From Candidatus Methylaffinis lahnbergensis (GTDB taxonomy: Bacteria > Pseudomonadota > Alphaproteobacteria > Rhizobiales > Beijerinckiaceae): a DNA stretch of 64,000 nt. Each line of letters starts with the position of its first letter. The first letter of the stretch is position 1. Both the position numbers and the translations under genes were made by a program. Positions 28,696 through 39,001 of the stretch are shown here, piece after piece. The stretch is from contig PEFW01000007.1 of assembly GCA_002890675.1 (NCBI GenBank), positions 1 through 64,000 on the forward strand, read 5' to 3'. The notes under the pieces were generated by a model that was not told where the DNA came from, ran no database searches, and saw nothing but the letters and a program-made list of their open reading frames with translations.

Positions 28696-29712
28696 TTAGC
28701 TTTGACGAGCTACGACGACCAGACGTTTGACCTCACCATTTTGAAATGCCTGCAAAAATGCATTGTAGTTCTTGAAGGACACGCATCCGTTAGAATCTCC
28801 GTTCTGGCCAAGCATGTATGTATGTGCGAGGAGACCTGTCCGTCCATAGAGGTCGCCGTTGCCAACGGGTATGAGGCGCAATGCTTGTACCCCGTGGAAA
28901 AGCTGCTCCCGCGGCTGAAGATCATAGACATTCGGCGGCGTGGCCCCGCGCATTCGTTCGTTTATGTAACGCGGATCGTCTAACCTATTGCCGAGGCCCG
29001 AATGCGCTTCCAATCTCGTTCCATTGGGCATGTAGACGGTATGCGCCGCGACATCGTATACGGCGGTCCGTCGGTCGTAACGGGGCGACGGGTTGGATGT
29101 GACGCCTCGCGCACTGCCAAGAACGCCATCTTCCGGAGACGCGTATGCGAGGACAGGCTTCGAAGTTTGGAACATGCCAAAAAACTTCTCGAAAAGCGTG
29201 CGATTGTCGGAGGAGATGGCTGGCGGGACGGACCTTCTGTTCTGCTGCGCGAACCGGCGACCCGACGAGGGAAACGGGCTACGGCTTTCGAGCGATCGCA
29301 ACTCAGCGGGACGCGGGACAGGCAAGGGCGCGCTCTCGCCGAATTGAGGACCTGCTGGCGCCCGCCCGACGACGTTTTCCTGCTCCGCGATGACGGCGGA
29401 CGGTGCCGGTGAAATTGGCCTAAGATTCAATTTAAGTGGAAAGTTTTGTGCAACCGAGACCGACTTCGAACCCGAGAAAGATCGAGGGTCGACCAGCCCG
29501 CCATAGGGATTGGAGGCAAGGGCTGGCGCAGGTGCACGCGCTTCAATGGTATTGGGACCAATAGCGGGACGCAAGTGGATAATGCAGGCGCCAAGCAACG
29601 CGCCGAAGGCAAAAGCGGCCGCGACTGGAATGGTTTGAGAAAGAACTATTGAAAATAAGCGGTCGCGCTCGCCTGTAAGGAAATCAAGACCTGTATCGAT
29701 CCCTTGTGCCAT
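28696..29712 (-). CDS. DUF2778 (Tlde1-like) L,D-transpeptidase-fold protein
   Basis: 338 residues. One N-terminal membrane segment (IPVAAAFAFGALLGACIIHL), then a long Pro/Ser-rich region and a C-terminal DUF2778 domain. The likely active site is His297 in LLAHTYMLG and Cys310 in GDSNGCVSF, the His-Cys arrangement of L,D-transpeptidases. DUF2778 includes the Tlde1 peptidoglycan-attacking effectors of type VI secretion, but rhizobial genomes carry many membrane-anchored members with no secretion system nearby, as here. A role in its own cell wall is equally likely. The start at 29712 is followed by MAQGIDTGLDFL; spacing and context give no operon partner. Confidence 0.85.
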   Translation of the reverse strand: MAQGIDTGLDFLTGERDRLFSIVLSQTIPVAAAFAFGALLGACIIHLRPAIGPNTIEARAPAPALASNPYGGLVDPRSFSGSKSVSVAQNFPLKLNLRPISPAPSAVIAEQENVVGRAPAGPQFGESAPLPVPRPAELRSLESRSPFPSSGRRFAQQNRRSVPPAISSDNRTLFEKFFGMFQTSKPVLAYASPEDGVLGSARGVTSNPSPRYDRRTAVYDVAAHTVYMPNGTRLEAHSGLGNRLDDPRYINERMRGATPPNVYDLQPREQLFHGVQALRLIPVGNGDLYGRTGLLAHTYMLGQNGDSNGCVSFKNYNAFLQAFQNGEVKRLVVVARQS

Positions 29713-30242
29713 ACATATCCCCTTCCGAATAATCTTAATTCGCGGCGCCTTTCGGCCAACATTATCCGTGGCGCTTCAAGGCGCGATCAACCACAACGGA
29801 TGCATACGAAGCGTCCCAGCCTCTCTGAATGTCGGCACGAAGAGCTTCGCAGCGTTGCTGAAGCACCATTGCGGCGATTTTTAGTTAAATGCCCATGCGT
29901 TCGAAAAAGGCTCGGCATGAGACGCTCAACACCGACCAAATTCCAATAGACCGTGATACCTGAGCCACACCTTCAAACCTAGGCATGCAGCCTTTGACAG
30001 CTCAATCCTGTCTCCTCGGTCTGGACTTGTAGAGAGAGTTCGCTTCGTGCCCCTATTGGGGCAGCATATGATCACCGCGCGCTTTTCTCGGGCTGACGGT
30101 TCCTGCGGCGGCTATTTTTCGATCCGTGCGAAAGCGTTCCAGCCGCAGGTCAAGCTCCGCGGCTGGATTCGTTGATGTTAACCGATTGGTCTCGTGTGGT
30201 ACTCAGACGAGATGCGCAACCAGCGGTTTCCGGTGCACCCCC
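29713..30242. other. Gene-poor stretch between two cell-wall genes
   Basis: 530 bases with no credible gene on either strand. It contains the leftward promoter of the DUF2778 gene. No tRNA, hairpin terminator or repeat was recognised. Confidence 0.5.
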
Positions 30243-31043
30243 TCAGTGCCCGTCAATTTGCTGGCCAACAATCGCGATGGCCTGCTGATAGACCGGAGCA
30301 GCATTCCATGCCTGGATAGCTCCAAAATTGGCTTCGCCGGGCTGGTATCCCGCACCCGCGCTCCAGCCATGAGCTCTGAGGAAATTTGCCGTCGAGGACA
30401 GTGCGCCGGCCGCGGTGTCGAGACTTCCGCCGGTGCCGTACTCGAGGATGGTCTTGGGCAAGAACTGGGTCTGGCCGATCTCACCGTGCATGGAGCCGCG
30501 CGTGCTTGCCGAGAGAACCCCGCGATCGATCAGTGTCAGAGCTGCGTAGAGCTGGTCGGTGAAATAGGCCGACCGGCGGCAGTCATAGGCGAGGGTCGCG
30601 ACAGCCGACAGCGTGTTCTGATTGCCGCGCTCCCTCCCGAAGCCCGTCTCCATTCCCCAAATGGCGATGAGCGGCCCCGGCGGAACGCCGTAGCGTGCCT
30701 GGATGGACGCGAAGAGTGCCGCATTGGATTGCTTGAGCGCGCGCCCGCGTGACGCGATGACCGAGCCGCCACGCTTGGCGAGAAACTGACCAAGCGACAC
30801 ATGGAAGCCATGCTGGCCACGGTCAGCCCCGATGGTTGCAGTCGAATAATTAGCCGCCATGAGGGCTGCGACCGCGGAGGCGCCGATGCCCCTTCCCCTC
30901 GCTTCATCGGCGAACTGCCTCTTCCACGACTCGAAGCCGGCCGCCGTGTTGCCGCACTGCGCGGCGTCCGCTTTGCTGGCCATCCCCACGAGCGCCACCA
31001 AGGCTGCGATGATGACCGTTGTGAACTTTCCGCCTTTAGTCAT
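30243..31043 (-). CDS. Lytic murein transglycosylase, MltB family
   Basis: 266 residues. A signal peptide (TTVIIAALVALVGMASKADA) is followed by the transglycosylase domain. The catalytic glutamate is in IWGMETGFG (Glu132) and the family blocks LPKTILEYG and AANFL-like SSTANFLRAHGW follow. Cleaves peptidoglycan glycan strands with formation of anhydro-muramic ends. It lacks the lipobox of E. coli MltB and so is probably soluble in the periplasm. Near the DUF2778 gene it makes a small cell-wall pair, though 530 bases apart. Confidence 0.88.
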   Translation of the reverse strand: MTKGGKFTTVIIAALVALVGMASKADAAQCGNTAAGFESWKRQFADEARGRGIGASAVAALMAANYSTATIGADRGQHGFHVSLGQFLAKRGGSVIASRGRALKQSNAALFASIQARYGVPPGPLIAIWGMETGFGRERGNQNTLSAVATLAYDCRRSAYFTDQLYAALTLIDRGVLSASTRGSMHGEIGQTQFLPKTILEYGTGGSLDTAAGALSSTANFLRAHGWSAGAGYQPGEANFGAIQAWNAAPVYQQAIAIVGQQIDGH

Positions 31044-31341
31044 TCAGAACTCCTTTCACGCCCTTTTGCATCAGACGAAACGCTGGCTCGCCATCCCTGC
31101 CGAGACGAGGTGTGATCGCTGTCTCTCGTGCCCTTAAAGATCCGTGCTCCTCATGTCAAAATGTAGCCGCGCTGCCGAGCAGGGCCACCACGAGGGCCCT
31201 AAGGTAGAGACCGGTCATCGGATTATAGGGTCGCATCCGGTTATCCGTCTTAGCCCTACGTAACGGCAGTTCTTGGCGCAAAGCAAGCATTCAAACTAAT
31301 ACACCGCCGTCTTATCCGCTCTCTTGGCTTCGGGCGCCGCA

Positions 31342-32583
31342 CTACTGCAATTCCGGGGTTTCGTCAAAAAGCCTGCGATGCTCGGCCGCGGCATAACGGT
31401 CGGTCATCCCGGCGATGTAGTCGCAGACGACGCGCGCCCGGCGAGCTTCGCTTGTAGCCGCCCTGGCGGCGGCCTCGGCCCATTCGGCCGGCATCAGATC
31501 CGGGCCAATGAAAAACCGGGAAAAAAGATCGCGAACGATCAGACCCGCTTGATCGCGAATACGGACAAGGCGTTGGTGCCGGTACATGTTTGTTAGCAGA
31601 AAGCCCCTGATCGCGGTGTCGGCACTCGCCGCCGCTCCGGCAAACCCGATCAGAGGCGCGCCATGCGCCCGAAGGTCCGCGACGCTCGCGACCCCCGCCG
31701 CTTCGATCCGCCGCCGGCTCTCGGCGATTGCATCCTCGATAAAAAACGTGATCAGCCTGCGCACGAGCTCATGGATGGCACGGACCAGTTCGAGACCAGG
31801 ATAAAGCGCCGCGATCTCGCCGCCAATGTCACGGAGAAAATCGACCTTGCCAATTTGCGCAAAATCGATGAGGCCCGCGCGCAAGGCGTCGTCGAGGTCA
31901 TGCGCGTTATAGGCGATGCCGTCGGCGAGTGCCGCGGCCTGTGCCTCGGCGGAAGCGAAATGCGCAAGTTCGAGATTATGAACCGCATTATATTCAAGGA
32001 TCGCCGCGGGAAGTCCGCGTTTCGCATAACGCGCGCCCACCCCGCCATCGGCTTGCAAAAGCGGGCCGTTATGCTTGACGAGCCCTTCCAGCGTCTCCCA
32101 AGTCAAATTGAGTCCATCGAAGGCCGCGTAGCGGCGTTCGAGCTTGGTGACAATTCGCAGCGCCTGGGCGTTATGATCGAAGCCGCCGTAAGGAGCCATG
32201 AGTTCGTCGAGCACATCCTCGCCAGTGTGGCCAAACGGCGTGTGGCCAAGATCATGCGCCAGGGCAAGCGCCTCGGCGAGATCGTCGTCGAGGCCGAGCG
32301 CGCGGGCAAGCGTGCGCGCGATTTGACCGACTTCGAGCGTGTGGGTGAGCCTGGTACGGAAATGGTCTCCCTCGTGCGGAACAAAGACCTGCGTCTTGTG
32401 GGCGAGCCTCCGGAAAGCCGTGCAATGGATGATGCGGTCGCGATCGCGCTGAAATACCGAGCGCGATGGCGAATGAGGCTCCTCGATCAACCGTCCGCGG
32501 CTTCGTGCCGCGTCAGTGGCGTAAGGCGAGCGCGGGGGAACGACAGCGAAAGCGAAAGCGGGAGAAAAGTGGCGAGCTCGCAT
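31342..32583 (-). CDS. dgt: dGTPase-like HD-domain triphosphohydrolase
   Basis: 413 residues from ATG 32583 (MRARHFSPAFAFA). HD-domain enzyme that removes triphosphate from dNTPs. Metal-binding residues are visible in RTRLTHTLEVGQIAR and ALAHDLGHTPFGH, and IIHCTAFRRLAHKTQVF is the family N-terminal block. Divergent from erpA with 125 bases between starts, the common arrangement in alphaproteobacteria. Confidence 0.94.
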   Translation of the reverse strand: MRARHFSPAFAFAVVPPRSPYATDAARSRGRLIEEPHSPSRSVFQRDRDRIIHCTAFRRLAHKTQVFVPHEGDHFRTRLTHTLEVGQIARTLARALGLDDDLAEALALAHDLGHTPFGHTGEDVLDELMAPYGGFDHNAQALRIVTKLERRYAAFDGLNLTWETLEGLVKHNGPLLQADGGVGARYAKRGLPAAILEYNAVHNLELAHFASAEAQAAALADGIAYNAHDLDDALRAGLIDFAQIGKVDFLRDIGGEIAALYPGLELVRAIHELVRRLITFFIEDAIAESRRRIEAAGVASVADLRAHGAPLIGFAGAAASADTAIRGFLLTNMYRHQRLVRIRDQAGLIVRDLFSRFFIGPDLMPAEWAEAAARAATSEARRARVVCDYIAGMTDRYAAAEHRRLFDETPELQ

Positions 32584-32708
32584 GAAAACCTGGATTGCGC
32601 CGCTCGACTCATTGCGCCCGCGGGCCTCCCGACGTATCTTACTTATTGCAAGAGGAGGCAAGCGGTCCGCGCCGCCGTTTGTTCGAGCGCGCCTTCGAGG
32701 TCGTCAAA

Positions 32709-33053
32709 ATGAGCGAAGCAACAACGGAAGCCGCCATCGAACTCACCGGAAACGCCGCCCGGCGCATCGCCGAGATTTTGCGGAGCGAGCCGGCGGGCGC
32801 GTTTCTGCGCATCGGCGTCGACGGCGGCGGATGCTCGGGGTTTACCTATACCTACAACATTTCGACCGAACCATCTTCCGGCGATCTCGTGATCGAGCGC
32901 GATGGCGCATTGGTCGCGATCGATCCGGTCTCGCTCGATCTGCTGCGCGGCTCAAAGATCGATTTCATCGACGATCTGATGGGTCGGATGTTCAAAATCG
33001 ACAATCCGGCGGCGACGGCGTCTTGCGGCTGTGGATCGAGCTTCGCCATCTAG
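32709..33053 (+). CDS. erpA: Iron-sulfur cluster insertion protein ErpA
   Basis: 114 residues, A-type Fe-S carrier. The three cluster cysteines are Cys42 (GGGCSGFTY) and Cys106/Cys108 (ASCGCGSSF). ATG 32709 begins MSEATTEAAIELTGNAARR; longer frames upstream cross the dgt promoter and are rejected. Delivers clusters to apo-proteins. The 265 bases downstream hold no convincing gene. Confidence 0.94.
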   Translation: MSEATTEAAIELTGNAARRIAEILRSEPAGAFLRIGVDGGGCSGFTYTYNISTEPSSGDLVIERDGALVAIDPVSLDLLRGSKIDFIDDLMGRMFKIDNPAATASCGCGSSFAI

Positions 33054-33318
33054 CCGCCCAATGAAGGTGGCGCTAGAGCCGAAGCCGCCCTCGCGATGGA
33101 TAAAAGCGCGATCCATATTCGACGAGCCGGATTATCGTTTGTCCAGTTTCGCGGCTCAATCGTAAGGCGTTTCCCGCAAAAGCTCATAAGGTTCGTCCCC
33201 TTGCAAGCGGCTCGGCGAGAATGTTGGCCGATGCCCTCGACAGGAGCCACCCTTACGCGCGCGCCGACGGCTTGAACGAGAGTGGGGGCGTGAGAGGTGG
33301 AGAGCGGAACAAGCTGGT

Positions 33319-33657
33319 TCATGGCTGTGCTGCGGACCGGTTGTGGCGCTTTTTGACCTTCGTGATGTCGGCGAGCATTTCTTTGAGGTCATAAATGGCG
33401 ACGATGTCCTCTTGCGATAGCGCGGTGTTCTCGGGCAGGTGGTTGATCAACACAAGAACGGCGTCGCCGATGCGGCCAAGCTGCTTGCCGTAGCCCGCAA
33501 CGTCCGAAAGCACGTCCGCTTCGACCTCCGGCGCGCTCGACTGGCCGAGGGTGATATTGACTAGGCCATACTGGCCACCGGTCGGATTAAAGATGGCCGT
33601 CCAGGGATTTATCGACTGGGTAATGTCGCCTGACAGGGGGAGTTTGAACATCGGCAT
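33319..33657 (-). CDS. Hypothetical protein, 112 residues
   Basis: MPMFKLPLSGDITQSINPW, preceded by TGGAG at about 8 bases. No signal peptide or membrane segment. The C-terminal half is helical (EDIVAIYDLKEMLADITKVK). Protein-like composition and a good ribosome site support it, but no family was recognised and function is unknown. It lies just downstream of hisS on the same strand, 109 bases away, and could share its transcript. Confidence 0.6.
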   Translation of the reverse strand: MPMFKLPLSGDITQSINPWTAIFNPTGGQYGLVNITLGQSSAPEVEADVLSDVAGYGKQLGRIGDAVLVLINHLPENTALSQEDIVAIYDLKEMLADITKVKKRHNRSAAQP

Positions 33658-33766
33658 GCGGAGGCTCCATTTTGTATGATCAAAGGATATTATCGTGCTT
33701 AGAGCCAGAAACGTTGGAAAGGCCGGTGCACCTCTTACTCAACGAAGTGTATTTTCGCGAGCGACC

Positions 33767-35425
33767 TCAAGGTTCAGAGGTCGCGCCGTGACGTGCGAGA
33801 ACCTCACGGACGGATGTCACAAGCTGATCTTCTCGGACAGTGACCTGGTCGTTGGCGCGACGTTCTAAATAATCCGCGCGGTCCTTGGTCGAGGCGGCGA
33901 GTGCGGCGCCGAGCACAAGATCGCGGATCGTCACCTGCGGGCCATCTTGATGGTTGCGCTCGTTCGAGCCCTGGATGACGGCGCAGATCGAGCCGCGCTT
34001 ATCCGCATATTTGAGCTGCGCGTTCATGCCCGAAGCCCCGAGATAGAGTTCGGCCTTGATACCGGCTCGCCGAAGCTCTGCGGCAAAACCTTGGTAGCGC
34101 GCGAGCTGATCCTTGTCGAGGACGAGAACGACCACGGGGCCGCGTTGCGTGTGCGCGGCGACGATCGGCGAATTGATCGCTTTCAGGGCGGAATAGAGTC
34201 TTGAGACGCCGATCGAAAAGCCGGTCGCGGGGACATTTTCGCCGCGAAACCGGCCGACAAGGCCATCGTAGCGCCCTCCCCCGCCGACCGAGCCGAAGCG
34301 CACTGGCTTGCCGTCCTCGCCCGGCACTTCGAAGGTGAGTTCGGCCTCGAAGACGGGGCCGGTGTAATATTCGAGGCCGCGCACGACGGATGGGTCGATT
34401 AAGATGCGTTTCGATCCATAGCCCGCCGCTTCGCAGAGCCCAATTATTGCTTCCAATTCGGCAAGCCCCTCGTTGAAGAAACCTGCAAACTTCGTCTTCC
34501 AGAAGGTGATCGTACCAAGGTTATCGATCAAAGGTACGCTTCGGACTTCGTCCCAATCAAAGGGATTAAGCGGCTCCATATCGTCGATCGGGCGAGTCGC
34601 GAGGAGTTGATCGGTAAAGCGGTAGCCTTGAGGTGGATGTTTTCGCATAGAGGCGATGAAAATCCACTCAATCTGAGCCTCGTCCAGTCCTGCTCCTTTG
34701 GTAAAGTCTCCGCTCTCGTCCTTCCGCCCTTCCCCAAGCAGTGCCCGCACCCCCTCCTCTCCAAGCCGATCATACTTATCGATAGCCCTAAGCACCGTAA
34801 CCCTGCGCCCCGCATTCTCGTCGCCACCGAGGCCAATCCCCTCCATCAAGCCGTCGAGCACCTTGCGATTGTTGACCTTTATGACGTAATCGCCCCGCTT
34901 GATTCCAAGCCGCTCAAGCGTATCCGCCGCCATCATGCACATCTCGGCGTCAGCTGCGACGCTCGCCGAGCCGACCGTATCGGCGTCGAACTGCATGAAT
35001 TGGCGAAAGCGCCCCGGCCCCGGCTTCTCGTTGCGAAACACATATCCGGCGCGAAAACTGCGATAGGGCTTTGGCAATTTGTCGAAATTTTCGGCGACAT
35101 AGCGGGCGAGCGGCGCAGTCAGATCGTAGCGCAGCGAAAGCCAGTTTTCGTCACTGCGATCTCGCTGTTGCGATAGATCGCCAGCAATGTCCTTGAACGA
35201 GAAGACGCCTTCGTTGGGGCGATCTTGATCCGGCAAAAATTTGCCGAGCGCTTCGGTGAACTCGATTAGCGGGGTCTCGACCGCCTCGAAACCGTAAAGT
35301 TCGTAAGTCGTCTTGATGAGGCCAAGCATTTTTTCGGTCGCGGCGATCTCGCCCCGCGCGCGATCGGCGAAACCGCGTGGCAGCTTCGCACGGGCCGTTT
35401 GCATGTTGTTTTTCTTGCCGTTCAT
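33767..35425 (-). CDS. hisS: Histidyl-tRNA synthetase, longer than usual
   Basis: 552 residues, about 45 more than typical rhizobial HisS. Class II motifs are present: motif 2 ([20 protein letters not shown], about 124-143), the histidine-specific [15 protein letters not shown] (about 349-363) and motif 3 in [10 protein letters not shown] (about 401-410). Two stretches depart from family sequence: about 80-95 ([17 protein letters not shown]) and about 250-312 (bases 34490-34678), the latter with lower GC (about 50% by hand). Start at 35425 ([14 protein letters not shown]) or at the second Met, residue 8, cannot be decided. Confidence 0.94.
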   Translation of the reverse strand: MNGKKNNMQTARAKLPRGFADRARGEIAATEKMLGLIKTTYELYGFEAVETPLIEFTEALGKFLPDQDRPNEGVFSFKDIAGDLSQQRDRSDENWLSLRYDLTAPLARYVAENFDKLPKPYRSFRAGYVFRNEKPGPGRFRQFMQFDADTVGSASVAADAEMCMMAADTLERLGIKRGDYVIKVNNRKVLDGLMEGIGLGGDENAGRRVTVLRAIDKYDRLGEEGVRALLGEGRKDESGDFTKGAGLDEAQIEWIFIASMRKHPPQGYRFTDQLLATRPIDDMEPLNPFDWDEVRSVPLIDNLGTITFWKTKFAGFFNEGLAELEAIIGLCEAAGYGSKRILIDPSVVRGLEYYTGPVFEAELTFEVPGEDGKPVRFGSVGGGGRYDGLVGRFRGENVPATGFSIGVSRLYSALKAINSPIVAAHTQRGPVVVLVLDKDQLARYQGFAAELRRAGIKAELYLGASGMNAQLKYADKRGSICAVIQGSNERNHQDGPQVTIRDLVLGAALAASTKDRADYLERRANDQVTVREDQLVTSVREVLARHGATSEP

Positions 35426-35592
35426 TGCTTCTCAGTGCCTGTCATTGTCCCGATGTCTTTAGGGGCGGGCACCCGCCGCGGCAAGCGCCGCGCGTGCAAT
35501 CCTATCGGCGTGACCCTTGGCGCACGCGGAAACCCCCTTATATTTGCGTGGCGGAGGGAGGACTCCGCCAAATCCCAAAGGGGAGAATGCCC

Positions 35593-36396
35593 ATGTCACC
35601 CGAAGAACGCCAGTTGCTCACAGGTTTGTTCGACCGGATACGCGGCGCGGCGAGCACGCCGCGCGATCAGGAAGCCGAGGCGCTGATCCAGGACGCAACC
35701 AAGACTCAGCCTTATGCGCCATATTTTTTGGCGCAAACGGTCCTCGTTCAGGACCAGGCGCTGCGCGCCGCCAATGATCGTCTGCAAGAGCTCGAAGGCA
35801 AGGTCAAGGACCTGGAAGGCCAAGCGGCAAGTGGGCCGCGTCCTGGCGGGTTCCTAAGCGGGCTCGGCTCGCTATTCGGCGGCAGCGGACCGCCTCCCCG
35901 CGCGCCCGCGCCGCCGCCTAGCGGCCGCTGGGGCCAATCGCCGCCGCCGCCGCAGGGCGGCTGGCAACAGCCCCCGCAGGGCTACGCTCCGCCTGGCGCC
36001 GCGCCCGGCCCGTGGGGCGGCCAAGGCGGCAGTCCGGGCGGCGGATTTTTGACAGGCGCGCTCGGCACCGCGGCAGGGGTCGCCGGCGGCGTGCTTCTCG
36101 CCGATTCGATTCGCGGGCTCTTCGCCGGGCATAATAACACGCTTGGCATTGGCAGCGGATTTGGCGGCACGGGGTCGGGTCTCGGCGGCGAAACCGTCAT
36201 CAACAATTATTACGATTCGGGCGGGCAAAGCCTCAGCCAGCAGGACGCCGCCCAGGACGCCCAACAAGACGCGGCAGACGACTCGCAGCAAGACGCCCAG
36301 CAAGACGCCGACCAGGATCAGGACGACATCCAGGACGCCTCGGATTACGGCTCGGACGATTTTGGCTCCGACGGCGACGGCAGCTTCGACACCTGA
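35593..36396 (+). CDS. DUF2076 protein with disordered acidic tail
   Basis: 267 residues from ATG 35593 (MSPEERQLLTGLFDRIR), placed 7 bases after GGGGAG; an ATG at 35587 is too close. N-terminal helical domain with a coiled coil (LRAANDRLQELEGKVKDLEG), then a Gly/Pro-rich stretch, a hydrophobic glycine segment (LGTAAGVAGGVLLADSI) and a C-terminal tail of Gln/Asp repeats (AQDAQQDAADDSQQDAQQDA). DUF2076 proteins are abundant in proteobacteria with no settled function, often thought periplasmic. Faces eda across a terminator. Confidence 0.85.
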   Translation: MSPEERQLLTGLFDRIRGAASTPRDQEAEALIQDATKTQPYAPYFLAQTVLVQDQALRAANDRLQELEGKVKDLEGQAASGPRPGGFLSGLGSLFGGSGPPPRAPAPPPSGRWGQSPPPPQGGWQQPPQGYAPPGAAPGPWGGQGGSPGGGFLTGALGTAAGVAGGVLLADSIRGLFAGHNNTLGIGSGFGGTGSGLGGETVINNYYDSGGQSLSQQDAAQDAQQDAADDSQQDAQQDADQDQDDIQDASDYGSDDFGSDGDGSFDT

Positions 36397-36437
36397 CGTA
36401 TAGGGCTTTCGCGGGCGCCGAAAGTACTTCGGCCTGC

Positions 36438-36463
36438 CGGCGCCGTGACGGCGCCGCCTTTTC
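36438..36463 (+). terminator. Hairpin terminator between DUF2076 gene and eda
   Basis: CGGCGCC, a five-base GTGAC loop and GGCGCCG form a 7-bp perfect stem (36438-36456), followed by CCTTTT. It lies 41 bases after the DUF2076 stop and 20 bases from the facing eda stop, so it may serve both directions, though the T-run is short. Confidence 0.6.
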
Positions 36464-36476
36464 GCTCCTTGCCCTC

Positions 36477-37124
36477 TCAAACGCAGCGGCCGAGAGCGGC
36501 TGCTTCCCGCGCGAGGTGTTCCACCTTGCCGAAATCGCGCGCCGCGAGAAGCCCCGGCGCGGCCATCCACGACCCGCCGACGCAAGCCACATTGGGCAGC
36601 GCGAGATATTTTCCGGCCTTTTGCGCGTCGATACCGCCGGTCGGGCAGAAAATCAAATCGGGCAAGGGGCCCGCGAGCGAGGCGAGATACCTTTCCCCGC
36701 CAGCCGGCTCGGCCGGAAAGAATTTTAACGCATGAAAACCACGTTCCCGGAGACCTAGGGCCTCGGATGCCGTCGCTGCTCCGGGTAGGAATGGGACCGG
36801 CGATCGCACGGCCGCCTCAAGTAGGTGCGGCGTCATCCCCGGACTGACTAGAAACCCGGCTCCGGCATCGGCCGCGGCTTTGATTTGGTCTGCTGCAACG
36901 ATTGTCCCCGCGCCTATGAACGCCTGCGGAAATGTCGTGGCGAGCGCCGCCACGGCGGCCATCGCGGCGGGCGTGCGCAAGGTGATTTCGAGCACCGTCA
37001 ATCCGCCCGCAATCAGGGCGCGGGCCTGGACAAGCGCATCCTCGACGTCCTTGACGGTCAGCACCGGAATAACCGGCCCCCGCCGCAGGATCGCGACGGT
37101 CGCCTCGCTTTGGGGATAAAGCAT
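36477..37124 (-). CDS. eda: 2-dehydro-3-deoxy-phosphogluconate (KDPG) aldolase
   Basis: 215 residues. Splits KDPG into pyruvate and glyceraldehyde 3-phosphate, last step of the Entner-Doudoroff pathway. The Schiff-base lysine is Lys134 in ALKFFPAE; the catalytic glutamate is in VLEITLRTP; phosphate binding is in FCPTGGI. Start at ATG 37124 (MLYPQSEATVAI) fits family length. It follows edd by 23 bases. Confidence 0.95.
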   Translation of the reverse strand: MLYPQSEATVAILRRGPVIPVLTVKDVEDALVQARALIAGGLTVLEITLRTPAAMAAVAALATTFPQAFIGAGTIVAADQIKAAADAGAGFLVSPGMTPHLLEAAVRSPVPFLPGAATASEALGLRERGFHALKFFPAEPAGGERYLASLAGPLPDLIFCPTGGIDAQKAGKYLALPNVACVGGSWMAAPGLLAARDFGKVEHLAREAAALGRCV

Positions 37125-37147
37125 GGACGGCGCCCCTCCGTTGGCGG

Positions 37148-38959
37148 TCAGCCACAGATGCTCGCGCCAAGTTCCACGGCGCTCATATTGGCGCGGAACA
37201 TCTGGAACAGTTCGCGCCCATAGCCATGCGCGTGTGCGTCGAGATCGCACGCGGCGGGCGGACGGTTTTGCAAAGTCTCGGGGGAGAGTTCCACCGTCAA
37301 TGTGCCCGCGTCCGCGTCGAGCGCTATGATATCACCGTCTTGAAGCCGGGCAATCGGGCCGCGGTCGAGCGCTTCCGGCGTCACATGGATCGCCGCTGCT
37401 ACTTTTCCCGATGCGCCCGACATACGGCCATCGGTGACCAGCGCCACCTGATGGCCCCGCGCCATTACCGATGCGAGCACGGGCGTCAGCTTGTGCAATT
37501 CGGGCATGCCGATCGCTTTTGCGCCCTGGAAGCGAACCACCGCGACCAAATCACAATCGAGTTCGCCCGCGCCAAAGGCGGCCTCTACTTCTTCTTGCGC
37601 GTGAAAAATCCGCGCCCTCGCGCGCACCTTGCGACGTTCCGGCGCGACCGCGCTGATCTTGATCACCGCGCGGCCGAGATTGCCGTCAAGAACTTTCAAG
37701 CCGCCATCGCGGGAGAATGGATTTGCCGCCGGGCGCAAAACCGATTCATCGAGGCTCGCCGAAGGCGCCGCGCGGAACGCGAGCTTTCCGCCATCGAGAT
37801 AGGGCTCTTGTGCATAGAATTCGAGCGTGCATCCGGCGACGGTTTTCGCGCCGGGATGCAGGAGGCCGGCACCCAGCAACGAATGGATGAGAAATCCGGT
37901 GCCGCCGGCTGCGGCAAAGTGATTCACATCAGCCGTGCCGTTGGGATAAATGCGCGCCAGCAACGGAACCGTTTTGGAGAGATCGGCGAAATCGTCGAGT
38001 GTCAGGATGATGCCGCCCGCCCGGGCCATGGCGATGAGGTGGATGACATGGTTCGTCGAGCCTGCTGTCGCGAGCAAGGCGACGATGCCGTTCACGAAGG
38101 CCCGCTCGTCGAGAATTGATGCAACCGGCGTATAGTCGTTGCCAAGCGCGGTGAGCGCCAAGGCGCGCTGCGCGGCGGCGGCGGTGAGCGCGTCGCGCAA
38201 GGGGGTGTTCGGATTGACGAACGAACTACCGGGCAGATGCAGACCCATCGCCTCCATCAGCATTTGGTTGGAATTCGCGGTGCCGTAAAAGGTGCAGGTC
38301 CCTGGCGAATGGTAGGCGGCGGCTTCCGCATCGAGCAGGTCTTCCCGCGAGGCCTTACCTTCGGCATGAAGCTGGCGAAGCTTCGCCTTCTTCTGATTCG
38401 GCAGGCCGGACGGCATCGGTCCCGCCGGGATGAACACGGCAGGCAAATGCCCAAAGGCTTGCGCCGCGATCACGAGTCCGGGCACGATCTTGTCACAGAC
38501 GCCAAGGAAAACCGCGGCGTCGAACATATCGTGCGACAAGGCGATCGCCGCCGACATCGCAATGACGTCGCGCGAGAACAGCGAGAGTTCCATGCCGGCG
38601 CGGCCTTGCGTGATGCCGTCGCATATGGCCGGCACGCCGCCCGCGACCTGTGCGACGCCGCCCGCTTCGTTCGCCGCCTTCCTTATGATGGCGGGAAAGC
38701 GCTCATAAGGCTGATGCGCCGAGAGCATGTCGTTATACGCGGTGACGATGGCGAGATTGGCGGCGGCGCCGGTGCGCAGGACCCGCTTTTCGTGCCCGGC
38801 GCAAGCGGCAAAACTATGCGCGAGATTGGCGCAACCGAGTGCGCCACGATGCGGCCCGCTACGCCGCATCGCCTCGATGCGTCCAAGATATTTTTCCCGC
38901 GAAGGCTGGCTCCTCGCACGAATGCGGGCCGTGACATCGGTGATTGCGGCTTCTACCAT
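37148..38959 (-). CDS. edd: 6-phosphogluconate dehydratase
   Basis: 603 residues, normal length. Makes KDPG from 6-phosphogluconate. Belongs to the IlvD/Edd family; cluster-related cysteines lie in GCANLAHSF near the N-terminus and in [11 protein letters not shown], and [12 protein letters not shown] toward the C-terminus is the family signature. Middle gene of zwf-edd-eda; 42 bases separate it from zwf. Confidence 0.96.
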   Translation of the reverse strand: MVEAAITDVTARIRARSQPSREKYLGRIEAMRRSGPHRGALGCANLAHSFAACAGHEKRVLRTGAAANLAIVTAYNDMLSAHQPYERFPAIIRKAANEAGGVAQVAGGVPAICDGITQGRAGMELSLFSRDVIAMSAAIALSHDMFDAAVFLGVCDKIVPGLVIAAQAFGHLPAVFIPAGPMPSGLPNQKKAKLRQLHAEGKASREDLLDAEAAAYHSPGTCTFYGTANSNQMLMEAMGLHLPGSSFVNPNTPLRDALTAAAAQRALALTALGNDYTPVASILDERAFVNGIVALLATAGSTNHVIHLIAMARAGGIILTLDDFADLSKTVPLLARIYPNGTADVNHFAAAGGTGFLIHSLLGAGLLHPGAKTVAGCTLEFYAQEPYLDGGKLAFRAAPSASLDESVLRPAANPFSRDGGLKVLDGNLGRAVIKISAVAPERRKVRARARIFHAQEEVEAAFGAGELDCDLVAVVRFQGAKAIGMPELHKLTPVLASVMARGHQVALVTDGRMSGASGKVAAAIHVTPEALDRGPIARLQDGDIIALDADAGTLTVELSPETLQNRPPAACDLDAHAHGYGRELFQMFRANMSAVELGASICG

Positions 38960-39001
38960 TCTCTGGCTCCTTGCTGCGGCGGGCGCGACGCCCGTATCGC
39001 G

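Noticed and set aside
33050..33322. Leftward frame starting MNQLVPLSTSHAPTLVQAVG, resembling the N-terminus of a phage-type integrase
   Set aside because: Only the first 20 or so residues look similar; no SAM-like core or catalytic domain follows. Too little to call.
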